Positions 39,779-50,850 of a stretch of 64,000 nt of DNA are shown one piece after another. Position 1 is the stretch's first letter. Each line of letters opens with the position of its first letter. The stretch lies in NCBI GenBank assembly GCA_947846985.1, contig CANTUZ010000005.1, positions 7,268,501 through 7,332,500 of the forward strand, written 5' to 3'. Origin of the DNA: Fratercula arctica. Lineage: Eukaryota; Chordata; Aves; Charadriiformes; Alcidae. The translations under genes were made by a program, and so were the position numbers. The notes beneath the pieces were generated by a model. The model saw only the letters and a list, made by a program, of their open reading frames with translations. It had not been told where the DNA came from and did no database searches.

Positions 39779-42700
39779 CCCCCCTAAACCCAAGTGCTAA
39801 AACCAACAGCAGTAAAAAAGTTCCAAAAGGCTGAAGCCTGTCCACGTCCAAACCACCAGCAGCTACGTTCTCAGAGCAGAGCCTCTCGCACAGGACCATA
39901 TCCTTTTCTCTCCCCAGCTCAGCTTTCCCCCCCTAATTCCATGAGGGCCACCAAGACCCCAAAATGACACACAGAGGAAGCACAGCAGGGTGAGGATTTA
40001 GTGCTCAAGCGAGAAGCCACTTGAGTGAAACTGCAACTAAAAGAGATGAACAAGGAGTTTGCTGCTGGCGGCGACTTTGCAAAATATTCTTCAAGAACAT
40101 GTAAGTCTGGGCCTAAACGCGTGAATCTTTTAAACAGCACAGTGTCCCTTCGGTATGTTCAAGGGCTCCTAATTTGCAGCTCAGAGAACTGCTGAGAGAG
40201 CTACAAGCACATTTCCCAGCCTGAGCAAGGTTTCCTCTAGTTAAAAACCCAACACATTTCTAGGGCTTTCAAGCATAGCACCTGAAAAAGAAGATGGCTC
40301 CTTCACAGCTTTTAAGTGCAAGAACTGCATGAAGGCCAGATCCACCAGTTCTGCCAAGCGAAGAACACCAGGCAGTCTTCCACACAGAAAGACCTGCTGC
40401 CCCAAAGAGAGAGGCCTGAACAGCAGAGTCACAGGTTTCAGAGTCCCTTCACTTCTCCAGATGAGCCAACTATATCCGCTACTGTTCTGGATCAGCATTT
40501 AGGAAAATAGCAAGGAAACTTCTGAAGTAAGAGTTATTTCTAAAAACATATGAAACGGAATTTTAAGAACAGCCTCGACACCCCTTAGACGAAACTTGAG
40601 CAACAAAGAAAGGATGGAAGCTAGACAACACCAAGTCCTTTTAACAGGCATGGAGCAGCAAGCTTCCCCAAATGTCCTCTCCTGACTCGCACCATCTTCT
40701 CCTCCAAGATGGTGCTGCAACAGAAGCAAACCATCCCTGCTCTCCTGTCACAACCCCGAAGTCCCGAGTGCAGGAAAAACAAACTCTCACTTTACAAGTT
40801 AACATACTGCGATGTCCTGTTTGGATGACAGGGAACAGTTGGTCCCATTTCATGCTCTGAAAGTTATGGGCATAGGGGGAGACAGACCCCCAAAGCATGT
40901 TCTGGGGGGACCCTCGCATCTGCACTCACATCTTCTACACCTACTGAACACCAAATACCAACCACCACAGTGCCCAAATGGCTGAGAAAACAACATCACT
41001 TATTATCACGTACCAGGAGGAACAAAACGTGACCACGGTGAACTCCACAGCATGGTCACACTATTAATATTGCAATGACAAAATGGCTTTGCTCTACAGC
41101 TGGGGTTCTGGTCCCATGGCAAAACACAGCACCATGCAAAGTACAATGCCTTCAACAAGAACATTTTGGTGGCTCACAGCAAACCTTCTGGCTAGCTTAC
41201 TGATTTACCACAAAGTTCGAAGCCCGCAGCCCTCTGCCCTCACAGCCCCGTACACCGCTTGCAAGGAGAGGAATGAAATATTCCATATGTTTCCTTTGTC
41301 CGCAACATGCCTATTGAAAGCACAGCCACGCCGCTCTCCCTGCTGGGGCACTGGGTCAGGCCATTCATCTGTAACCATGCAGATGTCAAGAAGGTAATGG
41401 GAAAACTCCCAAACAAAAACACAATTTTCACAGAACCAGGTTGTAAAATACACAACTGCAGCACTATTAAGCTAAATTAAACAGGTTTAGGCCTCCCCTG
41501 CATACCTCTGAAATTGCACATCCATTTATGACTCATTGCTAATTGCGTACCATTTAAAAGTCCGAACACATTTGCTCAAAAATTTTAGGGCGAAAAAAGT
41601 CCTTTTAAGTCCCTAGCATTCCTCCAGGATTGGCTAGGGAGAGAAAACGAGGAGGTACACAGCTTGAAAAAAAAAGTCTTTATATTTCAGTAGGAAAATG
41701 CTCAACTGAGAGCTGCACAGACAGCTGTTTAATCTCCAAGAGCCTGACTTCTCAGGGTGCTCTCAACAGCTTCACCTGACTTTGGATTTTTCTTCATCAT
41801 CTCTTCCTCAAGATAAAGAATTAGCACTTGCTAGTCTTTCGATTAGCAAAAAGATCTTTTGATCTTTTTTTCTGCCCCAAAGATAGCACTTTCTGCATAA
41901 CTTCTATCCCCTCCTCCAGACCATGTTGATGGTCTGAGGCTCCTCCCTCATTTTTAATTGCATTGATTTGTACATAAAGATGTTAATTTGCATTACATTT
42001 TTAATGCAAAGCTTACAGGAATTACTTACTATATTTTTAAAAAAGTGATAGAGGTATTAAGCTTTGTAATAGTTTTCCTACCCCTAAAGAAAAGAATGAA
42101 CTTCAATATTTTCTTAAATACCAAAAAAAATTTCAGACTCAAAAATTACTTCAATTATATCTTCACTGTGCCAAAATCTTGAGGTTGAGTTGTCAAAAAT
42201 CACCAACCATTGCCTGAATTACCTAGAGGTAACAAAGTTATGACAAGATTTTTAACTATATGTGTATTTATCAATATTAGATTTGAACAACATCATCAAA
42301 ACAATCCAAACATTGATGCACGTTGAGCATCAAATTTCAACAACAGACCTTACATGTTTTAGAGTTCTCTCATGTTATACCAACAAACATCTGGCTACCT
42401 CTAAAACTGCTATCACATGAGAAACACAAGAAGCTTTCTTCAATAGTGAAAAATGTACTGCTCTTACCTTCCACATACTCATTACTTTTCAGGCTTCCTT
42501 ACTGAATTGTATTTGTCAAATAGAAGCGCAAAAAGCACACAAGGGAAGGCTCTAAGGAATTCATTTTCACTTCTGCCATACTATGAAGACTGTTCTTCCT
42601 TTGAGAAGACATCAAATTAAACAAGATGTATTGAATAATATGCTTTTCAATAAGTTTAAAAAAAAATGAATGTCAAAAGCTTAGCCAACAGTTTTACTGA

Positions 42701-43381
42701 CTCCAAAACAGTCTATGACTGAAACAGGTCACCTAAGAAAAATATGACTTCCCTATAACACAGTAAGTATGGACAGAAAATATAAAAAACACACCAGGAA
42801 AGCAAAGCTGACAAAAATTCATTATGTGATATTCTTGCTTCCCAAAACCAAATACATCCCTCACAGATGTCACACTCCAGTCTATCAGGGAATATATGCC
42901 GATGTCACCTGTTCAAAAATAGCTATCCACATTTTTTAAAATCATGTTTTCATATTGACTGACATTATGTATAATGCCATCAGTCAGCTGCTATACATTC
43001 AAATTCAACAACAGTTTTCAAACACCTACTTTAAAGTTTTATTTTTGAGGTCACTACAGTCCTCCTGTTATTTTGTAAAAGATGTATATCATTAATAATG
43101 TCAGTTGACTGGCTGTATGCAGAATGTGCTTTCAAATTCAGGGTGAAGCTGAAATACAGATTTCTTTTCCCCTAATCTTTCAGCGACAGCAGTATGTTTC
43201 TGGGAAGTGGAAAGTTCTGACCTTGTCACAATCCTGTAACAGTTAAATCATTCAACAGTAAAATAAAATGCATTCCGCTATTTCAGCTATGTATTTTAAA
43301 ATAAATTACATAGGATTTGAAAATATTGGAAACTCTCAACTTCAGTGAAACTCACTGACAGCTGCAGTAACTCAGCACTTC

Positions 43382-43408
<27 letters not shown>
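43382..43408 (+). repeat. Poly(A) run, 27 nt
   Basis: The longest pure homopolymer in the window, in LGR4 intron 1. The sequence to its left has no coding character and no CR1 or SINE similarity that I can see, so it is probably slippage-expanded. Confidence 0.95.
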
Positions 43409-43412
<4 letters not shown>

Positions 43413-43862
43413 AAAAGGTCAACTGTTTTGCCAGGTAGATCACATGCCATTTCTGCATGATTTAATTACACTTTCCAGGCACCCATACATCTAATGCTAG
43501 CTGTTTCCGATTTGGCCATACCAGCTTTATCTGGAACACAAAACTGAATAAATCTGGGCCTGATTCTTAAACAAAGGCTTTCAAACATGTTTATAGTGAG
43601 GACAGTATTTATATAGTAACACCAAGATCTTCCTCTCTGTGTAAACTGCTGTGACACCCATCGCTGTGCGCAATTCCACATCAACTGAGCCGTCTGTCTG
43701 ACCATCAGCAGAGGAAATACCAACAGTTACCTCCATGTTCCCAACAGGGTTGCGCAGGGCAAGCTGGTGGTGGGAGAGCATTAAAAAAAGAACATCACAT
43801 GACCAGAAATCTCTTTTCAGACCAAAGTTTGAGAACATCTTATCAGAAAACTGCAGCGGCGG

Positions 43863-43891
43863 TTTTCATACCTGAAAGGCAGGTATGAAAA
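43863..43891. repeat. Perfect 12-bp inverted repeat, 5-nt loop
   Basis: TTTTCATACCTG (43863-43874), loop AAAGG, then CAGGTATGAAAA (43880-43891), perfectly complementary. As RNA from either strand it would form a 12-bp stem. The stem is too short for a microRNA precursor, and no flanking stem extension is obvious. Confidence 0.9.
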
Positions 43892-46800
43892 ACTACAGAA
43901 GAATATTTCCCTATAGCAAAATCCTAGGTCAGTGCTGCAGACGATGGTGAGTCTGCAGAGGATGGCCAGGGACCTCTAGCCCATGAAATGCTCTGATACA
44001 TCTGTTAGCAAAGGTCTCGTAACATTTAAATCTCTGTTGCCTCAATTTACAGGTTTCTTCAAACAGAGACGGCTTCTTCTCCTCTTATCCTCTCCCACCT
44101 TTGTCTCCTATTTCTGGGATCATACAGATCTCTCTAATTCCTCCTCAAGCTATTTTTGCCTTTCTGCTTCTTCCGTAAAGAACCCCAAAACCACAACTTG
44201 GCAGCACAGACCTGCTGCCTAAAACACATTCATCCCTTAATAGAATAACTGCTGGCCATGAAGTCCCAGGCGGCCGCGCTGAAGCTAACCAGCCCCATCC
44301 ATTTCACTCCCTTGCTTGTTTGCAAAACAAGGAGCAGGCAAACCTGAGTTGTTGGCAAATCCTCCAGAACATAAACACATCATCAGCTCCTGCCTTTTCC
44401 CAACACGAGGACCACCTTTAGGAACAAACTTTTAGGAAAAGCGTAAGGGTGGCCAAGAGGAGGGAAGGGAGAGGAGCGTCTCTGACATTCGGAGAAGCTC
44501 CCGGAGCCCCGCAGCTCCCATGCTCTCTAAAATGAGATACGGGTGCTCAGCCCTTCTGAAATCTAGGCCAGTAATTTTCTCTGGGTAAATAAGAGCTTGT
44601 GTTCTGCAAAAATTGCTGGCTTAGATGTACAATACAAAACAAATAAAGATCCTTGCGGAGGAGGTTTCTTTGGGTTTTGTTTTGTTTTTCAGTCCTTATA
44701 TTACAGCTTCCATGTTTTCCATCTCAAGCAGATAGTTACTAGTAAATTCCTCTCAAGAGCTGAAAAGGTAATTATTTACTAGCATAAACTTGCTTACACT
44801 AAAGTCCAACTTTTTTTCCATGCTGCACACTTATCTTAGTATATATTCCCCAAAGTCACACCCATGAGCCTCAGCCAGTAAGCATCAAATCAGAAACTGA
44901 AATATTGCTGATACAAATGAGCTCAATGTACAAAATAAATGCCAAATACCTGACAAATTTACGTGCTATAGCAGGGAACTGGGGTTTTAGAGGGGAGCAA
45001 TAAAAGAAAAAGAGCAAAACACCAAATTTGCTACCAACAGAGAACATAAAAAGGGTAAAAAATATTTAACAAACTTTGAAACAACAACTTCACTTTTCTG
45101 CATGCTACCTAAGTGTCTACTTTTTTACAAGACTGACAGACAAAGCAGCCAGTTTAAACTCCAATCCTTGGGTGAAAGAGACTGCCATTGGAGCCACTGG
45201 GCTCTGGTCCAGCCACCAGGCGCTGGATGCTGTACCCACAAACTCAAACCCCTCTCCTGCCCATGGGATTTCATAGGCCTGTACAAACGTAACAACATTT
45301 CTGCCGACTAACAGGAATATTCACATTAAAATAACGTGACCGTGTCTTTCCAACAGAAGTATGGAAAGCATGCTTTTAAAAAGACAGAATAAACCTTTTA
45401 GTACTTGCCATCACATCACCAGCACGTGGCATAGGCAAGTGAAAACCTAAACGGTGTAACTGTAAAACCTTCAAACCTCTAATTAGATAAGGCTTTTCTA
45501 TCTCGGGAGGACTGCAATTATGCTACATTTTCCAGACTCAAGGTCACGTCTGGACATCTTTACTTTTCACCATAACAACTCTGCTAGACAGCATTCACAA
45601 AACCTCAGCCAGGTCCTTATTGTGCTTATCTGACCACAATGGGATGCTAAGTACCTGCGTGTTCATACCGGACGTATTAGAAGATGACACCTCACATCTA
45701 CCTACTGCATTTCATCACCATTCTACAAAAAATAAAAGTGCCAGATGAAAACGAAAAAATAAAATGTGCAAGCTCTACTGAATCCAAACAGAACCATATC
45801 ATTTTGCTGTTTGTACATAAACGGAGCAGGACAACTCAAACGTGAGACGGTGTGGGCGCTTCTGGATAGCCTGCATACTGAAAAGAAGATAATCAACTCT
45901 CTCCATCTGCTGAAGCAACCTGTGGTATGAAACAAGTGAAAAAACAATCCTTCTCAACTGCCCCATCTTGATCTTATAAAGCTAGTGCATAACACAGCAC
46001 ACAAAGACAGCCAGCATTATGTTAAACAAGTAATAAAAAACAAAAGACCAACATGACTGTTTCATCCTGAAGGTCTATCCTTTAGGGCAGCCGGGGCTCA
46101 CAAACCTCTCCTTTACAATTCGAAGAAAGTAAAATTAAAGCAAGGGACCCTGCCATTCCCTGAAAATACAAGCAAGAAGCACTAGAAGGAAAATTGTCTG
46201 TACTGTTTTTATATTTCAAGTGCACAAAATATAATAGCAGGCACTGAAAAGGGACTATATTCCTCATGGCTGTCAGGCAAGCCCCTAAAACAGCCAGGCT
46301 CATGCAAGACCTCTCCAAAGTCATTAGCCAGAATTATCTGCTTTTTACTTCCTGCACAAGACTCACACAAGCATTAAACCCCCGAAACTGAATTTTAGTT
46401 CTCAAACTGACACCCATGAGAAGCACAAGTATGCCCTACCGTAACTTTCTTCCATTAACATGGACGTTTTCTAGCACATGGCATGTGAAATATCATAGCA
46501 AGGATCAGGAGTGTACTGCACTGATTAAAAAATCCAAACAAACAACATTTTCACATTCTTGCACAGGCATCTCAACTTGCTAGACGACAGTTATTTTGCA
46601 ACAAAGCAAAATCACAACCTTCATAAACAGAAAAAAGGCAGCTGGTAATTAAAAGTTACATAAACACCTACCTAAATTATACAGAACAAATGGCCGCCCA
46701 CAGTAAAAGTATCAAGTAATTATCCCTGGTCATGTCCTCCTGACTCCCTCTGCGTTCCTTCCCATCCATCCCATCTCCTCCCCTCCCGCCCCTCAGAGAG

Positions 46801-49800
46801 TCTGGATCTAGTGCTGCCACCTCTCTCTTCTCCCAGCACTTGTCTATCTCCCAAAAATCTCTTTCACCAAGATGACTGCGGTTGGGACGACGTACTCACC
46901 TTTCTTTATTCAAATTCCACCTCTCAAAGCACGCCGATGACTCAAAAGTAATGAGCAGACACTCTGTCTTTCCACGCTGCTCAGTCTGATGCAACCACGC
47001 GCACATGACCACGCTGTGCAAGGGGGTAACCATAGAACCCCCCTGCTATGAGCCCAATCCTCCTCCTCCTGCACCACAGCATTGCATTTAGCCAGGTATG
47101 AATGCAGTGGAGTGTCTATTCAACGCACGTTCCACAAAAAAAAAAAAAAACACAACTGCTGTGTTTGGAGGAGCTTTCCAACCACCATAGTAAGCAAGGA
47201 ACGAGCAGTCAAGAGCTGAAGAAAGAGAGATAAGGAAAAAGAAGGGGAATCTGAGGCTCTAGAGAAATCCCTGCCTGACCATTTGTGGCAGCCCAAGAAA
47301 CATGGTTGTATTTTAAATAAACACAGCCTTGGAATAAACCTTGGAAGTTATGTTAAATTATTAAAATTAATGCAAAGAAATTAAGACTGCAGGAAAACAG
47401 AAGTAGTAAGAATTAAATACCAACCCCCTTCCATGGTTCTCAACCACCTTGAAACTCACTCACTGCCAGCTTGGGTTAATTGTGAGCAACTTTCTTTCAG
47501 TTGCTCTCTCCTGGCCAAAGTAAAAACATAGGCATAACTTTGCTTTAGTATCACAGGACATCATCGCTTGTAACAAACACTTTTTCAGCCATCTCTACAC
47601 TACAGTCTCTCTGCTGCTGTGGCCATAATCAAAAAAAGCCCCCTAGCAATGCTAAGGGGATTTCCTGGCATCGTTATGCTGCCTGACACGAATCATAGAA
47701 AAGCTTTCCTCTCTTCACGTAGCTAAGACGCTTTGCCATGACACAAACATGTCAGCTAGGAGGTGTGATTTTATTTTATTTATTTCCCCCCCTCCCCTCA
47801 ACACAAGCCAACTCAGCTTCTCTGGCAAAACTATAGATTGCCCAGCCCAAGTAGGTCAGAAATGAGTTTTCTATTGCCTACAAAACTGTTCTCTACATAC
47901 CCTAAACTTCCATTGGCCTCACTACAACAGAGACTGTTCAGGCGCAGACGTGCCAAGAAGTCACCCATTTTTTTCCTTCTGTAAATAAGGAAACAGGAAC
48001 TAAACACAAATGGGGACCAAGGGTATCCTTCACTACCACAGAACAAGACAGCAAAAACTTTCTGCTCCAGTTTAAAGAATGCAAAACCAAACCAGCAGCG
48101 ACACAAACTCATCCCAAAACACGCTGAAGCAAGTGCGGGTCTCCTCTCACTTTTGCCGTAAGCATTAAATTGGTTTCTGGAAATTTACCTGCATAGTAAG
48201 GAGGAACTTACAAACTGAAACTCTTTGGCAATCTTATCTCTAATGGGTGTTGGCTATGACGGCTTGTACCCATTAGACAACATGCCATGTTGCAGACACA
48301 CGGGGATGTACCGTGCCCATTTTACAAGACAGACGGACAAGGTAGTAGCCATAAAACCTCAGGCTTAAATGCGGCTTTTACCAGATAGGCTTCAAGTACT
48401 TTATGAAATTGGGTAACTTCCTTGTGGAGGAAAGATAAGACAGTTTACCAGCAAGCCCAAGTCTTCCCAACAGCAGCTCCTGACTCCCTACCCCAAACAC
48501 ACAAAACACTGTTTCTGCCACAGAAAAAACCACCACGAAGTCAGCTCCCACTAACATCGTACGAGCAGAAAAAGGAACAAAATATTGATGTGCAGTTAAC
48601 AACTTTTGCCACTCATCAAGTACTACACAAGCAAAAGGCCCTGTAATCTTTCTCCACCAAGCCTGAACAATTAAAAGAAAAAAAAAGTCCAAACAGGTAG
48701 GAGAAATTGGAAACCTGCTCAGTAAACAAAATCTCCAGTAACTAAGAATCAGACTCCCTTTGCATATTAAGTAAGTGTAGGCAAACAAAGAGGAAAAAAA
48801 AAAAAGTGACATTTTCAAAGGCATACACTACTACTGTATTTTGACAATGCAGCAGTTCAGGACCAATCTGAAACCACGCGCCATAATTTGCTGTAGTGCG
48901 CTCTGTACTATGCATCGCAAAGGCAGCAAAGCTTTAGTAATAGCAGACCTGACCACTGGCCCATACAAGACCTCGCTTCAGCCTGTGAAATCTGTGCCGA
49001 GAAGTGGGGCAAGACTGACAGGTTTTATTGTGAAACTTAACAGGTTTGTGGATTAGCAAAACTACCATATTGAAAGCTACAAATCCCTCTCCGGTTGTGT
49101 CTCTACGGAAGAGAGTGTTCACTCCTCAATTAAAATTTTATTGTTAAAGTTACCCAAACCCAACACAAGATCCACCAGTTTGCACCTAGTTTACAATACC
49201 ATAGCACACGGGGGAAACTGTTTTAAGAGTTTATATTTTTCTCCATCCACAAGCAAAAAAAACAGCTCCTGAGCCTTGTTTAAGCTGTGTTTTTCAAAGT
49301 TCAGCTGTGTGCCATACTGAGAGATTTTGTAAAAGCGAAGTCATCCTCAGTTAACTGGATTTAGACGTGCTGCGGACTGAAAACGCCTTCACTTTTGGGC
49401 GAAGACGAGCTAGCCTGGGAAATGGTTTTCTGAAGAAAACTGAAGAGAAAGGCACTTCGGTGCGAGGACATCGCACACATGTGCGGGCAGCGCTGTACGT
49501 TCCCATCCCTGGACGGCAACCCAGGGGTGACCCGGAGACCCCAAACCTCGCCCCCACAGGACCCCCCAGCAGCTCCCCCCGCCTCGCTCCCCGCCCTTTT
49601 AAACCCCCGAGACCGATCCCTTGGGGGTTTCGGAGGGCTTTGCCCAGCCGGGCCACCGCGGGACTCCGAGGAGCCGGGGGCCAGGTGCCGCCTCAGGCCG
49701 CCCTCACCTGCCCCGCCGGGGCCGGGCCCTGCCTGCGGCCCGCCGGGCCCCGCCGCTGCCCGCAGGCCGCTCCCCCCCGCCGCGGGCCGGCGCCGGGGGG

Positions 49801-49924
49801 GCTGTATGACACCCGCCGAAGCGATAACAAATATATAAACAGGCAATTATTGAGGCTTTTTTCCTCAGAAAGGGGGACAAAGCACCCGCGCCCACCGCTA
49901 CCTGCCCGACCCGGCCCTACTCAC

Positions 49925-50109
49925 AGGGCGTGCGTGAAGGCGCTGAGTCCCGGGGGCACGGCGGCCAGCCCCCGCCCGGAGCAGTCCACGCCGCGGTCGC
50001 CGTCGCAGCTGCAGGAGGCCGGGCAAGGCGGAGGGGACGCTCCGCCGCTGGGCCCGGCCCAGCTCCCCAGGCCCCAGGCGACGAGGCCGAGCAGAGCGAG
50101 GCACCGCAT
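49925..50109 (-). CDS. LGR4: LGR4 coding exon 1: start codon, signal peptide and LRR N-terminal cap
   Basis: This is the first coding exon of leucine-rich repeat G-protein-coupled receptor 4, a plasma-membrane receptor for R-spondins that stabilises Frizzled/LRP6 by countering RNF43/ZNRF3. It encodes 61 codons plus two bases. Residues 1-18 form a signal peptide with a Leu/Ala/Gly-rich core, and cleavage is likely after Ala18, before GPSGG. Residues 29-43 carry the LRRNT cysteine pattern C-x3-C-x-C-x7-C, including CSCDGDRG and VDCSGRGL. The exon ends in the family segment PPGLSAFTHA plus the first two bases of a Leu codon. The donor reads CACGCCCT|GTGAGTAG. The ATG at 50109 has G at -3, and it is chosen because the signal peptide starts there. 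The sequence matches vertebrate LGR4 as I remember it (CSCDGDR, VDCSG, GLSAFT) better than LGR5 or LGR6. The codons are very GC-rich, as expected inside a CpG island. Confidence 0.95.
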
Positions 50110-50570
50110 CGCCGGCCCCCGCCGACCGCCGGCCGGCCTCCCCCGGCTCGGCCTGCCGCTCTCCGCCGGCGCCCTCCGCGCACAACCCCTACTCCACCGG
50201 GTTGGCGGAAAAATATATTAAAAAATAATAATAATAATAATAATAACAAGAAGAAAAAAATAAAAATAACAAGGCGTCTCCGGCCGGCGCGGCGCGGCCC
50301 TGGGGCTGCCTCAGCGGCGCGCCGGGGAAGCCAGCCCTCCGCCGCCCGCCCGCCCCATCCAACGCCCGTCGCCGCCGCCGCTCATCTCAGCCCCGCAGGT
50401 ACGGCGCGGGGGCGGCCATGGCCGGCTGGCCCGCGCCGCTGTCCGGCGGGTTGCGGTGCCCCGGGGAGCGCGGCCCCGGCCCCTGCGGCTGCCTGCGGCG
50501 GGGGCTACCCTCGGCGCCCGCCCCTCCCGGCCCTCGGTGGCTACAAGCCGCGGCGGCGGCGGCGGCTGCT
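50110..50570 (-). other. LGR4: LGR4 5' UTR (approximate)
   Basis: This is the probable untranslated leader upstream of the LGR4 ATG. Its 5' boundary is inferred from CCAAT and GC boxes further upstream and is not seen directly. It is extremely GC-rich except for one AT-rich block at 50209-50272, which contains seven AAT triplets (TTATTA on the sense strand). No TATA box is convincing. The plus-strand frames through here are GC-rich chance frames, not genes. Confidence 0.55.
50224..50244 (+). repeat. (AAT)7 microsatellite within AT-rich block of the LGR4 5' UTR
   Basis: Seven AAT triplets lie inside a 64-bp block (50209-50272) made almost only of A and T, sandwiched in the middle of the CpG island 100-165 bases upstream of the LGR4 start codon. 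On the sense strand this is TTATTATTA followed by a T-rich stretch. Confidence 0.95.
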
Positions 50571-50593
50571 CTGCGCCCAACACCGAGGTGCGT

Positions 50594-50850
50594 ATGCTAA
50601 TGAGGCGGCCGCCCCCGCGCCCCGATTGGCGCACAGGGGGCGCGGGGCGGGGCAATATGCAAAGCACAGAGCGGGCGCAGCCAATGGGCCCTGGGGGGCG
50701 GGGCTGTTGGGTGGAGGGGGTGAGACGGCACCGCCCCGCGCTCCCGCCGCGCCCGCTCCGCGGGGACCCACGGGGGAGACCTCGGGACCCCCCAGTCCCT
50801 CGTTCCGGTGGCCGTCGGGGCGCCCTTGGTTACGGAACCGTGACTCAGTG
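50594..50850 (-). promoter_or_regulatory. LGR4: LGR4 core/proximal promoter (CpG-island, TATA-less)
   Basis: A cluster of promoter motifs lies 0.5-0.75 kb upstream of the LGR4 start codon. It contains a CCAAT box on the minus strand (ATTGG at 50625-50629) and one on the plus strand (CCAAT at 50681-50685). Two Sp1-type GC boxes are present (GGGGCGGGGC at 50644-50653 and 50695-50704), as are two octamer-like sites (ATGCTAAT 50594-50601, ATGCAAAG 50657-50664). A perfect AP-1 site, TGACTCA, lies at 50841-50847. NF-Y and Sp1 sites usually lie 40-150 bp from the start site, which suggests initiation around 50540-50600 on the minus strand. CCAAT boxes in both orientations would also allow divergent transcription. 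The motifs are seen directly; the start site is inferred. Confidence 0.6.

Larger units (their letters stand above)
15022..49924 (-). other. LGR4: LGR4 intron 1 (34,903 bp)
   Basis: The intron is bounded by the exon 1 donor (GTGAGTAG, sense strand) and the exon 2 acceptor (TTCTCCAG). By block: 15022-20190 is ordinary AT-rich DNA with two short poly-A runs. 20192-20376 is an 11-bp purine minisatellite. 20377-26360 holds a short GA repeat (22085-22101), a MIR-like relic (24276-24480) and a candidate conserved segment (25240-25600). 26362-26535 is a CR1 fragment. 26536-43381 is AT-rich, with a SOX-like motif pair near 27281-27302 and otherwise nothing I can name. A 27-nt poly-A run starts at 43382 and a perfect 12-bp inverted repeat lies at 43863-43891. 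43892-49480 shows no gene. Open frames here, up to 148 codons, have no recognisable domain. Confidence 0.9.

Noticed and set aside
43382..43408. Poly(A) runs as tails of processed pseudogenes
   Set aside because: None of the long A-runs has a recognisable mRNA-like body or a visible target-site duplication.
47693..47705. AATCATAGAAAAG, like a CR1 octamer tail
   Set aside because: No CR1 3' UTR text follows it in either orientation.
48310..48345. CCCATTTTACAAGACAGACG, similar to a reversed MIR core
   Set aside because: Only about 20 bases agree and no second block of similarity follows in the right order.
48378..48824. 148-codon minus-strand frame in intron 1
   Set aside because: No recognisable domain, no conserved motif, Phe/Leu/Ser-rich composition typical of translated AT-rich intron, and no flanking splice-site support.
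49367..50221. 284-codon plus-strand open frame overlapping LGR4 exon 1, and similar long frames at 49930-50898 and 50597-51118
   Set aside because: They lie in the CpG island, where stop codons are rare, and their products are low-complexity Pro/Arg/Ala/Gly strings. LGR4 exon 1 on the opposite strand explains the real coding signal.
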